NCBI GenBank assembly: GCA_950022695.1
Contig: CATLLN010000001.1
Location: 124,001 to 188,000, forward strand
Direction: 5' to 3'
DNA: 64,000 nucleotides
Source: an uncultured bacterium
Lineage (GTDB): Bacteria > Cyanobacteriota > Vampirovibrionia > Gastranaerophilales > Gastranaerophilaceae
Shown: one piece after another, positions 58,107 through 64,000 of the stretch
Numbering within the stretch: the stretch's first letter is position 1
Layout of the letters: each line of letters opens with the position of its first letter
Made by a program: the position numbers and the translations under genes
Notes under the pieces: model-generated
What the model was told of the DNA's origin: nothing
What the model saw: only the letters and a program-made list of their open reading frames with translations
The model's database searches: none

Positions 58107-58622
58107 ATGTGTAAATTTCTTAAAGTAGACAATGCTCATACCCTCCTTTCTTTTTTGCACTATATTCCTTCAGTTGAAAAATGTTACCGTAAATTTTCTA
58201 AATATTTTCAGGATGACTTTATTAGAGATAATAGTTTAGATATTTTAAGTAGTTATCCAAATTTTTGGATTATTCTGGATTATTCGGACAATTTTATGGG
58301 GTTTGTGTTTCTGGATAATTTTGTAGGAAACGATGAAAAATTATTCAGTGCAGAGCTTACAACGTGTTTTGACAGAAAGGCTTGGGGTAGTTATACCCGG
58401 TATAGTGCAAAAATTTTTTTAAAAAAATGTTTTGATGAATTTGGCTTATTTAAAATAAAGGCTCAGATTTATCCTGATAATTTTCGTATCAGAAATCTTT
58501 TAAAGGATTGCGGCTTTGAGTATGAATCGACTTTGAAAAATGAAACACTAAGAAACGGAAAACCACAGGATATTGAGGTTTATTCGTTATACAGAAACTA
58601 TTATTACAAAACTGCGAGGTAA
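58107..58622 (+). CDS. GNAT-like acetyltransferase
   Basis: A 171-residue protein. F-W-I-I-L-D-Y-S-D-N-F-M-G-F-V-F-L-D then E-L-T-T-C-F-D-R-K and the C-terminal I-K-A-Q-I-Y-P-D-N-F-R-I-R-N-L-L plus C-G-F-E-Y-E-S-T-L follow the RimJ/L-type GNAT layout. Such genes occur beside portal and terminase genes of several podoviruses; the target is unknown. No ribosome site is clear before the ATG. It starts 5 bases after the preceding gene and ends 2 bases before the portal gene. Confidence 0.65.
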   Translation: MCKFLKVDNAHTLLSFLHYIPSVEKCYRKFSKYFQDDFIRDNSLDILSSYPNFWIILDYSDNFMGFVFLDNFVGNDEKLFSAELTTCFDRKAWGSYTRYSAKIFLKKCFDEFGLFKIKAQIYPDNFRIRNLLKDCGFEYESTLKNETLRNGKPQDIEVYSLYRNYYYKTAR

Positions 58623-58624
58623 AT

Positions 58625-60337
58625 ATGGAAAATACTAAAAAAGATAAAAAATCATTAGATTATATTGAAGAACAGTATCTTTTGGGAAATATAATCGAAA
58701 AATATGATTATTACGAGGATTCTAGGACTGCTCAACTGGCTGATAACAGGCTTGTTCGGCATGCTATATATGATGCTTCTATCCCAAAAGTAAATGCATG
58801 GGATTGTACGGTTCAATTACCGGATATTTATGAATTAGCTCAAACTTTAAAATCACACATTACTCAGAATTTATATTCACATCCTGACAGTATGTTTGAT
58901 GTAGAAGGAACGGATTACGAAACACAAAAATTTGCAAATATGCAAAAAGCAATGCTCGTAAATACATTTGAAGCAATGAAGCTTGAAGATGAAATGGAAA
59001 AAATTGTGGATTCTGTTGTTGAAACAGGTGAAGTAACACTTTTTGTGGGCTGGGAAACCAAAACCAGAAAAACAAGACGTGCAATTTCTATGCGCGAGCA
59101 GCTTGAACGTAATACTGATAAAAATTTTGTAATTGAAGATAAAGTTGTTTACGACAATGCAAAAGTTAAATTTATCAGTTATGAGGATTTTGTTTTTGAC
59201 AGAACAGAAAGTGATAATTGGGATTCCTGTGCAAAAATTTACAGGACTTATCAAACTTTAGACGAAATTAAGTCTAACAAGTCAAATAATTTATTGAATG
59301 TAGAAAAACTGGAAATATTGAAAGGAGTGGTGGCGAAAAAATCACGAAAAAGTAATAATAAATTAACGACTTATGAAAGAAAAATTGAAGTGTTGGAATA
59401 TTGGGGTGATATTGAACTTCAAAATGGTGAAGTTTTAAAAAATAAATTAATTGTCATAGCCGGAAGAAGTGTTCTTATAAGGTTTGAAGATAATCCGTTT
59501 ATTATTAATCCGTTTATTCATGCAAATATTATTGAAAATCCTGCAACAGGACGCGGAATTTCACCGTTAAGAGTTGCATTAATTTTGAATAATATATCAT
59601 CAACAATTTTGAACAAACAGCTTGATGCTCTTGCTTTGATGATGAATCCTCCATATCTTGCACCAAAAGGCTGCTTTAAAGGCGAACAGGATATTCATCC
59701 GGGTAAAATTGTAGAGTATGATGCTACTTTAATGACATCTCCGCCAACTCCAATTTCATTTGATAAAGCTATGCAAGGATGGGAATTCTTGAATTACTTT
59801 AAATCTACAATTGAAAGTGCGACAGGTATTTTCAAAAATATGGCAGGGAATCTTCAAGCAGCTCAAAGAACTGCAACTGAACTTAATTATTCAGTTGATG
59901 GTCAGGAAGCAAGGTTAAATATGATTCTTGAATCAATAAACAGAAAAGTAATTGTTCCGATGGTTGAAAAAACTGCAGAAATTATTTCAAATTTCAAATT
60001 GGGTAAAGAATCTGTTCTTGCAAATGATAGAGGCAAAATTTTCCTTGTCGAAATTGATGATAATGTTCGAAAATCTAATTATGTATATCGTTACGGAGAC
60101 AGGAAAGCAACATTTGAACGTAAAGCCAGATTAAAAGAACTCTTCGAAGTTGTTCAATCATTCTTGAAAATTGATACTGTCGCACAGCGTATTGATTGGT
60201 TAGAATGTTTCAAATTTGCAATGGAACAGTATGGTATTGAAAACGCGAATAATTTTTTAACAGAAGAAAACGAACAAAATAACCCCCCACAGGAGCAAGC
60301 AGTAGTTCCAAATATTCCACAGATAAATATGCAATAG
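58625..60337 (+). CDS. Portal protein (podovirus type)
   Basis: A 570-residue protein forming the DNA entry ring of the capsid. V-E-T-G-E-V-T-L-F-V-G-W, Y-E-D-F-V-F-D-R, N-P-A-T-G-R-G-I-S-P-L-R-V-A-L, L-D-A-L-A-L-M-M-N-P-P and F-K-N-M-A-G-N-L-Q-A-A-Q-R-T-A-T-E are typical of P22/phi29-like portals. It ends in a Q/N/P-rich tail. GCGAGGTAAAT precedes the start. The terminase large subunit follows after 46 bases. Confidence 0.88.
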   Translation: MENTKKDKKSLDYIEEQYLLGNIIEKYDYYEDSRTAQLADNRLVRHAIYDASIPKVNAWDCTVQLPDIYELAQTLKSHITQNLYSHPDSMFDVEGTDYETQKFANMQKAMLVNTFEAMKLEDEMEKIVDSVVETGEVTLFVGWETKTRKTRRAISMREQLERNTDKNFVIEDKVVYDNAKVKFISYEDFVFDRTESDNWDSCAKIYRTYQTLDEIKSNKSNNLLNVEKLEILKGVVAKKSRKSNNKLTTYERKIEVLEYWGDIELQNGEVLKNKLIVIAGRSVLIRFEDNPFIINPFIHANIIENPATGRGISPLRVALILNNISSTILNKQLDALALMMNPPYLAPKGCFKGEQDIHPGKIVEYDATLMTSPPTPISFDKAMQGWEFLNYFKSTIESATGIFKNMAGNLQAAQRTATELNYSVDGQEARLNMILESINRKVIVPMVEKTAEIISNFKLGKESVLANDRGKIFLVEIDDNVRKSNYVYRYGDRKATFERKARLKELFEVVQSFLKIDTVAQRIDWLECFKFAMEQYGIENANNFLTEENEQNNPPQEQAVVPNIPQINMQ

Positions 60338-60383
60338 GCTGCTGCGAGTAATATAAACTTAATAGAATCTTTGAGGTATCAAT

Positions 60384-61673
60384 ATGAAATATAAATTATT
60401 AGATGCACAGAGAAGATTTTTAGAAATTCCACATGAATTTTCCCTGGACGTTGCTGTATACCAGGGCGGCTATGGCTCCGGCAAAACTTTTGCCGGAGCC
60501 TTGCTGGGGATTTTGCTTGCCGTAAAGTTCCCCGGAATTACAGGTCTTGTCGGTGCTCAAACTTACACGCTTGTGCGTGATACAACATTGAAAACTTATT
60601 TTGAACATCTTGATAATATAGGTTTTGTAGATAAAGTCGATTATAAATGGGTAAGTGCCGAGCAAAAATTGGTTTTTCATAACGGCTCTCAAATCCTTTT
60701 TAGACATTTTGATGAACCAAATAAGCTTAAATCTTTGAACCTTGGTTTTGTTGAAATCGAAGAAATGTCAGATGTTCCGTATGACACTTTTAAAATGCTT
60801 TTAGCCCGAATGCGGCAAAGAAAACATCCGAAGTGGCATAATTTCACTTACCGTATATTTGGACACACTAACCCAGAGGTTCAAAAAGGCTGGATTTATA
60901 AAACTTTTTACGATAATCCGCCGCCAAATTACAGGCTTATATGTGCTCCAACTACTCAAAATACATATCTTCCGGAAGGCTTTTGTGATGAGCTTAAAAA
61001 ACTTTATGACAAAAGTTATTATGAGATTTTTGTTATGGGGAAAGCCGGAGATTACAGTACAAACCTTGTTGTGAAAGATTTTACTGATGAAAATGTCAGG
61101 GAAATCCAATATCAAAAGGATTTAGATATTCATATAAGCTGTGACTTTAACGTTGATCCTATGGCGTGGGTTCTTGCTCATAAAACAGAAGACAAGGTTT
61201 TTTATTTCGATGAACTTGTATTGGAAAACACTACAACTTCAAAAACCTGTGATGAGTTTTATGCAAGATATCCCGAACATAGAGGAAAAATTATCATAAA
61301 TGGTGATGCGTCAGGTGATAACAGAAGTTGTACAAGTGAATACACAAATTACGTTATTATCAAAAAGAAGCTGGAATCTTTTGGTTACGATGTGGATATA
61401 AAAATAAAAAGTTTTAATCCGCCGATAAAAAACAGGATAGCAGCCTTTAATGCAAAAGTTAAAAATGCAGACGGCAATGTCAGTTTATATATTTCTCCGA
61501 AATGTGAAAAACTTTTGTATAACATTTATAATCTGCGCTATCAAGAAGGTTCGTCAAAAATTGATGTACCGACTTATACCCAGATTAAGCAGACAAAAGA
61601 GTTGAAATTTTTATCTCATCCCTTTGATGCTGCATCATATCTTGTTGATTTTTACTGGCCGATTGTACTTTAG
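60384..61673 (+). CDS. Terminase large subunit
   Basis: A 429-residue packaging motor. The ATPase part has Y-Q-G-G-Y-G-S-G-K-T-F (Walker A near residue 28-38) and L-G-F-V-E-I-E-E-M-S-D (Walker B near 112); the nuclease part has I-S-C-D-F-N-V-D-P-M near 250 and I-I-N-G-D-A-S-G-D-N near 308, the RNase H-like acidic residues. It looks intact. It cuts concatemers and drives DNA into the head. TTTGAGGTATCAAT precedes the start. Confidence 0.93.
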   Translation: MKYKLLDAQRRFLEIPHEFSLDVAVYQGGYGSGKTFAGALLGILLAVKFPGITGLVGAQTYTLVRDTTLKTYFEHLDNIGFVDKVDYKWVSAEQKLVFHNGSQILFRHFDEPNKLKSLNLGFVEIEEMSDVPYDTFKMLLARMRQRKHPKWHNFTYRIFGHTNPEVQKGWIYKTFYDNPPPNYRLICAPTTQNTYLPEGFCDELKKLYDKSYYEIFVMGKAGDYSTNLVVKDFTDENVREIQYQKDLDIHISCDFNVDPMAWVLAHKTEDKVFYFDELVLENTTTSKTCDEFYARYPEHRGKIIINGDASGDNRSCTSEYTNYVIIKKKLESFGYDVDIKIKSFNPPIKNRIAAFNAKVKNADGNVSLYISPKCEKLLYNIYNLRYQEGSSKIDVPTYTQIKQTKELKFLSHPFDAASYLVDFYWPIVL

Positions 61674-61693
61674 AAAAATGAAAGGAAAAGTTT

Positions 61694-61921
61694 ATGGATA
61701 ATTTAGTAACGTATGCTCCGATAATAGTTGTTGTTTTGGCGTTTTTAATTCAGGAAAGAATTTTTGTAACCCCTGAACAGCTAGAGCGTAAACACCGTGA
61801 AATTATAAAAGATGTTGAAAAGCGATTTGCAACTATAGACAGCTGCGAAGATTTAAAAGGGCAAATAACAGAGATGAAAGACAAAATAGATAAAATCTAT
61901 GATTGTCTGATATTACAATAA
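61694..61921 (+). CDS. Small membrane protein, holin/spanin-like
   Basis: A 75-residue protein with one N-terminal transmembrane helix (Y-A-P-I-I-V-V-V-L-A-F-L-I) and a charged coiled-coil C-terminus (L-K-G-Q-I-T-E-M-K-D-K-I-D-K-I-Y). This layout fits a phage holin or an inner-membrane spanin. With the amidase and the lysozyme-like protein it could make up the lysis set. GAAAGGAAAAGTTT precedes the start. Confidence 0.6.
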   Translation: MDNLVTYAPIIVVVLAFLIQERIFVTPEQLERKHREIIKDVEKRFATIDSCEDLKGQITEMKDKIDKIYDCLILQ

Positions 61922-61927
61922 CACTTT

Positions 61928-61953
61928 TGCGGAAGCGGGAAACCGCTTCCGCA
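61928..61953 (+). other. GC-rich hairpin
   Basis: TGCGGAAGCGG-GAAA-CCGCTTCCGCA, a perfect 11-bp stem with a stable GAAA tetraloop, 6 bases after the small membrane protein and with no T-run. Probably an mRNA-stabilising element or a Rho-type stop. Confidence 0.6.
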
Positions 61954-61976
61954 TCAAAAACCGAAAGGAGAAACTT

Positions 61977-62048
61977 ATGAAACCGAAATAAAAATAGCTA
62001 CTTGACTATCTTGACGAAAAGTTAAAATTATTAGAAACTAAAAATAGT
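61977..62048 (+). pseudogene. 5' part of the next gene with two in-frame stops
   Basis: ATG at 61977 has the ribosome site AAAGGAGAAACTT and is in frame with the gene starting at 62049. Codons 5 and 7 are TAA and TAG; the rest reads L-L-D-Y-L-D-E-K-L-K-L-L-E-T-K-N-S up to the ATG of 62049. Each stop is one change from a Glu codon, so the ancestral start was probably here. Confidence 0.5.
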
Positions 62049-62732
62049 ATGGAAAATTTTAAATTAGTAATAGGTTTATTATTATTTTCAATAGTTTGTG
62101 CAATGTTCCTGTCTTTGGGTTATAAAATACCTGAATCAGAAATAAGATATAAAATATCTGATTTTGAAAAAGAAAAAATTCCAATGAAAGATTTATACAT
62201 AAAAAATAATATGGAATTTGAAAATTATAATTCGGAAATAATGTTAGAAAAATGTACAGGCACAAATACTGTTTTAAAAACTTATGATATTTTGAATTAT
62301 TCAGAACCTAAAGCAAGTAAAATAATGGAAGATTTTGTATACAAAGACTTAGAAAAAAATATCGATGATGAAAAAGAGTTGAACAGATTACAAAATCTTA
62401 TAAAAGAATTTTCTGTTAATGCGTTTGAATATGATTTAAATGATGATGGTATAAATGAAATAATAGGACTACCTCCTGGAATAATTTATTATTTTGGACC
62501 TTTGGGCGGCGAAATTATTATTTTGCAAAAAAAGAATAATGAATATAAAAAAATAGAAAATCACTTGATATATACATTTGAAGACAAGATAGTCATTTTA
62601 AAAGAAAAAACAAACGGATATCATCATATGCAATTTAGGAGAAAAGGACAATCCGAGCCAAAACATTTAATAAAATATGATAAAAGACAAAAAAGTTTTA
62701 AATTTTATTTTTATGAATGTCTTGATAAATAG
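62049..62732 (+). CDS. Membrane-anchored protein of unknown function (possible moron)
   Basis: A 227-residue protein with an N-terminal hydrophobic helix (L-V-I-G-L-L-L-F-S-I-V-C-A-M-F-L) and a polar extracytoplasmic part. Y-D-L-N-D-D-G-I-N-E-I-I-G is an FG-GAP/EF-hand-like calcium loop, followed by P-L-G-G-E-I-I-I-L. It has no ribosome site of its own; the good one lies upstream at 61977, cut off by two stops. Base content is more AT-rich than its neighbours. It may be a cargo gene unrelated to virion assembly, and may be poorly expressed. Confidence 0.55.
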   Translation: MENFKLVIGLLLFSIVCAMFLSLGYKIPESEIRYKISDFEKEKIPMKDLYIKNNMEFENYNSEIMLEKCTGTNTVLKTYDILNYSEPKASKIMEDFVYKDLEKNIDDEKELNRLQNLIKEFSVNAFEYDLNDDGINEIIGLPPGIIYYFGPLGGEIIILQKKNNEYKKIENHLIYTFEDKIVILKEKTNGYHHMQFRRKGQSEPKHLIKYDKRQKSFKFYFYECLDK

Positions 62733-62773
62733 TTTTGTAAATATTTTTACTTTATATGTGATGAATCCTAAAA

Positions 62774-62798
62774 AATAAGTAATGAATAATTACTTATT
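62774..62798 (+). other. AT hairpin before the lysozyme-like gene
   Basis: AATAAGTAAT-GAATA-ATTACTTATT, a perfect 10-bp AT stem in the 102-bp spacer before 62835, whose ATG is preceded by AAAGGAG. Confidence 0.4.
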
Positions 62799-62834
62799 AA
62801 TGTGACATGAAAATTATTATAAAGGAGAAAAATA

Positions 62835-63856
62835 ATGAAAACATACGAAGAATTTTTGAAAGCACTTTGTCAAAGAGAAGCAAGTGGTAATTATAAAGCC
62901 GCAAATCCTCTGGGATATAAAGGATGTTATCAGATGGGTGTACCAGCTTTGGCTGATATAGGTTATTATAAGGCGAATTCTGGTAGTAATATATATAATA
63001 ACAACTGGAATCAAGGTCATTTTACAGAAAAGAGTGGAATTAAAAACATAAACGAGTTTTTAAATAATCCTAAAATACAAGATAATGCTATTGGTGAATA
63101 TAAAAAACGACAATGGAATTATATGAAAGATGTACAGAAGTATGCAGGTAAATCTATAGGGGGAATTGATATTACAGAATCTGGGATGTTAGGTGCAGCT
63201 CAAATGGGACATGATAAAGTTATTAAATATTTAAAAAGTGATGGTAAAGTTATAGAAAAAGATGGGAATGGTGTTCCGGTAACAGAATATTTAGAATTAT
63301 TTAAAGATTATGATGTTTCTACAATTACCCATCCTAATCCCCAATCAACACCAAAACCAAATATACATCAGCAATATATGAATAAAGAAGTAAATCAAAA
63401 TTCAAATTTTAATGTCTTAAATAATTTATTAAATCCTGCATCGAAACTAAAACAAAATTCTATTATACACCCGCAGCACCAATAACGCAATCTTCAGCGC
63501 AGCAAGCAACATTTACTCCTGAACAAATAGGAAAAATGAGTCGAGAAGAGTTTGATAAAAACGAATCTTCTATAATGCACCAATTACAAAATGGCGGCTT
63601 TAATCAATCTGCATCAAGAGATTTTGGCGGTTATCAGAATTCACACTCCGGAGATAACCGAATTTATACCGCAGAAGATATCGGAGCTTTTTCGAGTGCA
63701 GAGTTTAGTCATCATGAACCTGCAATCAATGCTCAGATGAACAGTATAGGAATTCCGACCAATAATGATATGCAAAATTCCGGTGGAACAGTGTATGTTG
63801 CACCATATACCAGAAGTGACGGAGTTGAGGTTCGCGGTCATTATCGCTCAAGGTAA
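62835..63856 (+). pseudogene. Lysozyme-like virion protein, frameshifted near codon 206
   Basis: The first 216-codon frame (62835-63485) has L-C-Q-R-E-A-S-G-N-Y-K-A-A-N-P near residue 11 (likely catalytic Glu), G-Y-K-G-C-Y-Q-M-G and L-G-A-A-Q-M-G-H, as in phage transglycosylase/lysozyme proteins. At A4 in CAAAATTC (63450s) the reading can pass to the -1 frame, which is open upstream of ATG 63536 and gives F-Y-Y-T-P-A-A-P-I-T-Q-S then F-T-P-E-Q-I-G-K-M-S-R-E-E-F. One added A would join both into 340 codons. Either a mutation, a homopolymer read error, or a -1 shift by the ribosome. The tail holds two copies of the motif of the 55.8-kb protein. Confidence 0.65.
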
Positions 63857-63865
63857 AATTTTATG

Positions 63866-63894
63866 GCAGAGGTATTTACCTCTGCTGTTTTTTA
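63866..63894 (+). terminator. Intrinsic terminator at the end of the cassette
   Basis: GCAGAGGTA-TT-TACCTCTGC, a perfect 9-bp stem followed by TGTTTTTTATT. It closes the phage-derived gene set. Confidence 0.92.
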
Positions 63895-63928
63895 TTCTGT
63901 CCTGCTTGCTTTTTTTTTGTCATGATAT

Positions 63929-63934
63929 TATAAT
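63929..63934 (+). promoter_or_regulatory. -10 box of the right-edge gene
   Basis: TATAAT 30 bases before the ATG at 63964; no clear -35 box. AGAGGATAATAAAAGG precedes the start. Confidence 0.4.
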
Positions 63935-63963
63935 TGAGTTTGTAAAAAGAGGATAATAAAAGG

Positions 63964-64000
63964 ATGAGTGAGTCGAGTCTGGGAATAATTATTTCCAATT
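63964..64000 (+). CDS. Start of a gene cut by the window edge
   Basis: Only 12 codons are seen: M-S-E-S-S-L-G-I-I-I-S-N. It has its own terminator-insulated promoter region and a ribosome site, so it is a separate unit from the phage-derived cassette. The product cannot be named; whether it belongs to host or phage is open. Confidence 0.5.
   Translation, partial: MSESSLGIIISN

Larger units (their letters stand above)
52180..63894 (+). mobile_element. Phage-derived structural cassette (podovirus/P22-like head genes)
   Basis: About 11.7 kb of plus-strand genes: LuxR-type HTH, amidase, tail/head-closure protein, coat, candidate scaffold, adaptor, terminase small subunit, GNAT, portal, terminase large subunit, membrane proteins and lysozyme-like protein, ending at a strong terminator. 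No integrase, repressor, excisionase or replication gene is visible, and no attachment repeats could be found by eye. The order (coat before adaptor, then terminase small subunit, portal and terminase large subunit) is the reverse of P22. Two genes near the right end carry interrupting changes. The true borders may differ. Confidence 0.75.

Noticed and set aside
61977-62048. Stop-codon reassignment (TAG or TAA read as an amino acid) in the phage-derived cassette
   Set aside because: Both TAA and TAG are used as normal stops at the ends of neighbouring cassette genes (for example the portal gene and the terminase large subunit gene end in TAG), so recoding is unlikely.

Overview
The window looks like a chromosome segment from an AT-rich, Gram-negative, gut-type relative of cyanobacteria, most likely Candidatus Gastranaerophilales (Melainabacteria/Vampirovibrionia). 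This is an inference from several things seen in the sequence. The tRNA-Glu has the cyanobacterial/plastid form (G1.U72, A73). atpD-atpC form a stand-alone pair, as in cyanobacteria. There is a lipid A set (lpxD, lpxC, fabZ). Several proteins carry prepilin-like F-T-L-A-E-x-L-I-T N-termini, and several large proteins are without recognisable relatives.

1-13.5 kb: the end of ileS, a prepilin-like protein divergent from a small XRE regulator, dnaB, a glutamate-cysteine ligase, rsmA-ispE, a large 853-residue unknown with a translationally coupled 76-residue partner, a TrmB-type regulator, thymidine kinase and a CtpA protease. A probable small RNA lies opposite the CtpA terminator. 13.5-26 kb: a CHASE2-GGDEF protein, a P-loop/TPR protein, rsmG, yjbQ, a prepilin gene interrupted at a run of nine G, a uridine-kinase-like gene, atpD-atpC, a MetF-like protein with deoC, and an FlhB-like protein followed by a FliA-like sigma factor.

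26-36.5 kb (accessory in flavour): a 5'-nucleotidase-like protein, a papain-like candidate, a stand-alone TOPRIM protein, tRNA-Glu, a SLOG-like protein divergent from two tandemly duplicated XRE regulators, tiny ORFs, a lineage-type membrane protein, a PerR/Fur-rubredoxin operon with a visible operator, a zincin and a zinc-ribbon protein. 36.5-51.7 kb: a signalling operon (GAF-HD-GYP, TPR lipidless exported protein, two NarL-type regulators, pentapeptide protein) ending in dapB; then on the minus strand the rfaE2-lpxD-lpxC-fabZ operon, asd, a degenerate PilB-like ATPase with a CheY-like partner, dxr and a histidine kinase.

52-63.9 kb: a phage-derived structural cassette, all on the plus strand: LuxR-type HTH, amidase, beta-propeller-like tail/head-closure protein, P22-type coat protein, candidate scaffold, adaptor, terminase small subunit, GNAT, portal, terminase large subunit, membrane proteins and a lysozyme-like protein. 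It has the packaging and head genes of a small podovirus, but no integrase, repressor or replication gene is visible, and the gene order runs backwards relative to P22. Its upstream leader has a tiny peptide ORF and an attenuator-like hairpin. This cassette (small prophage, degraded prophage, satellite, or domesticated gene-transfer-agent-like unit) is the most interesting object in the window. A new gene starts at the very right edge.
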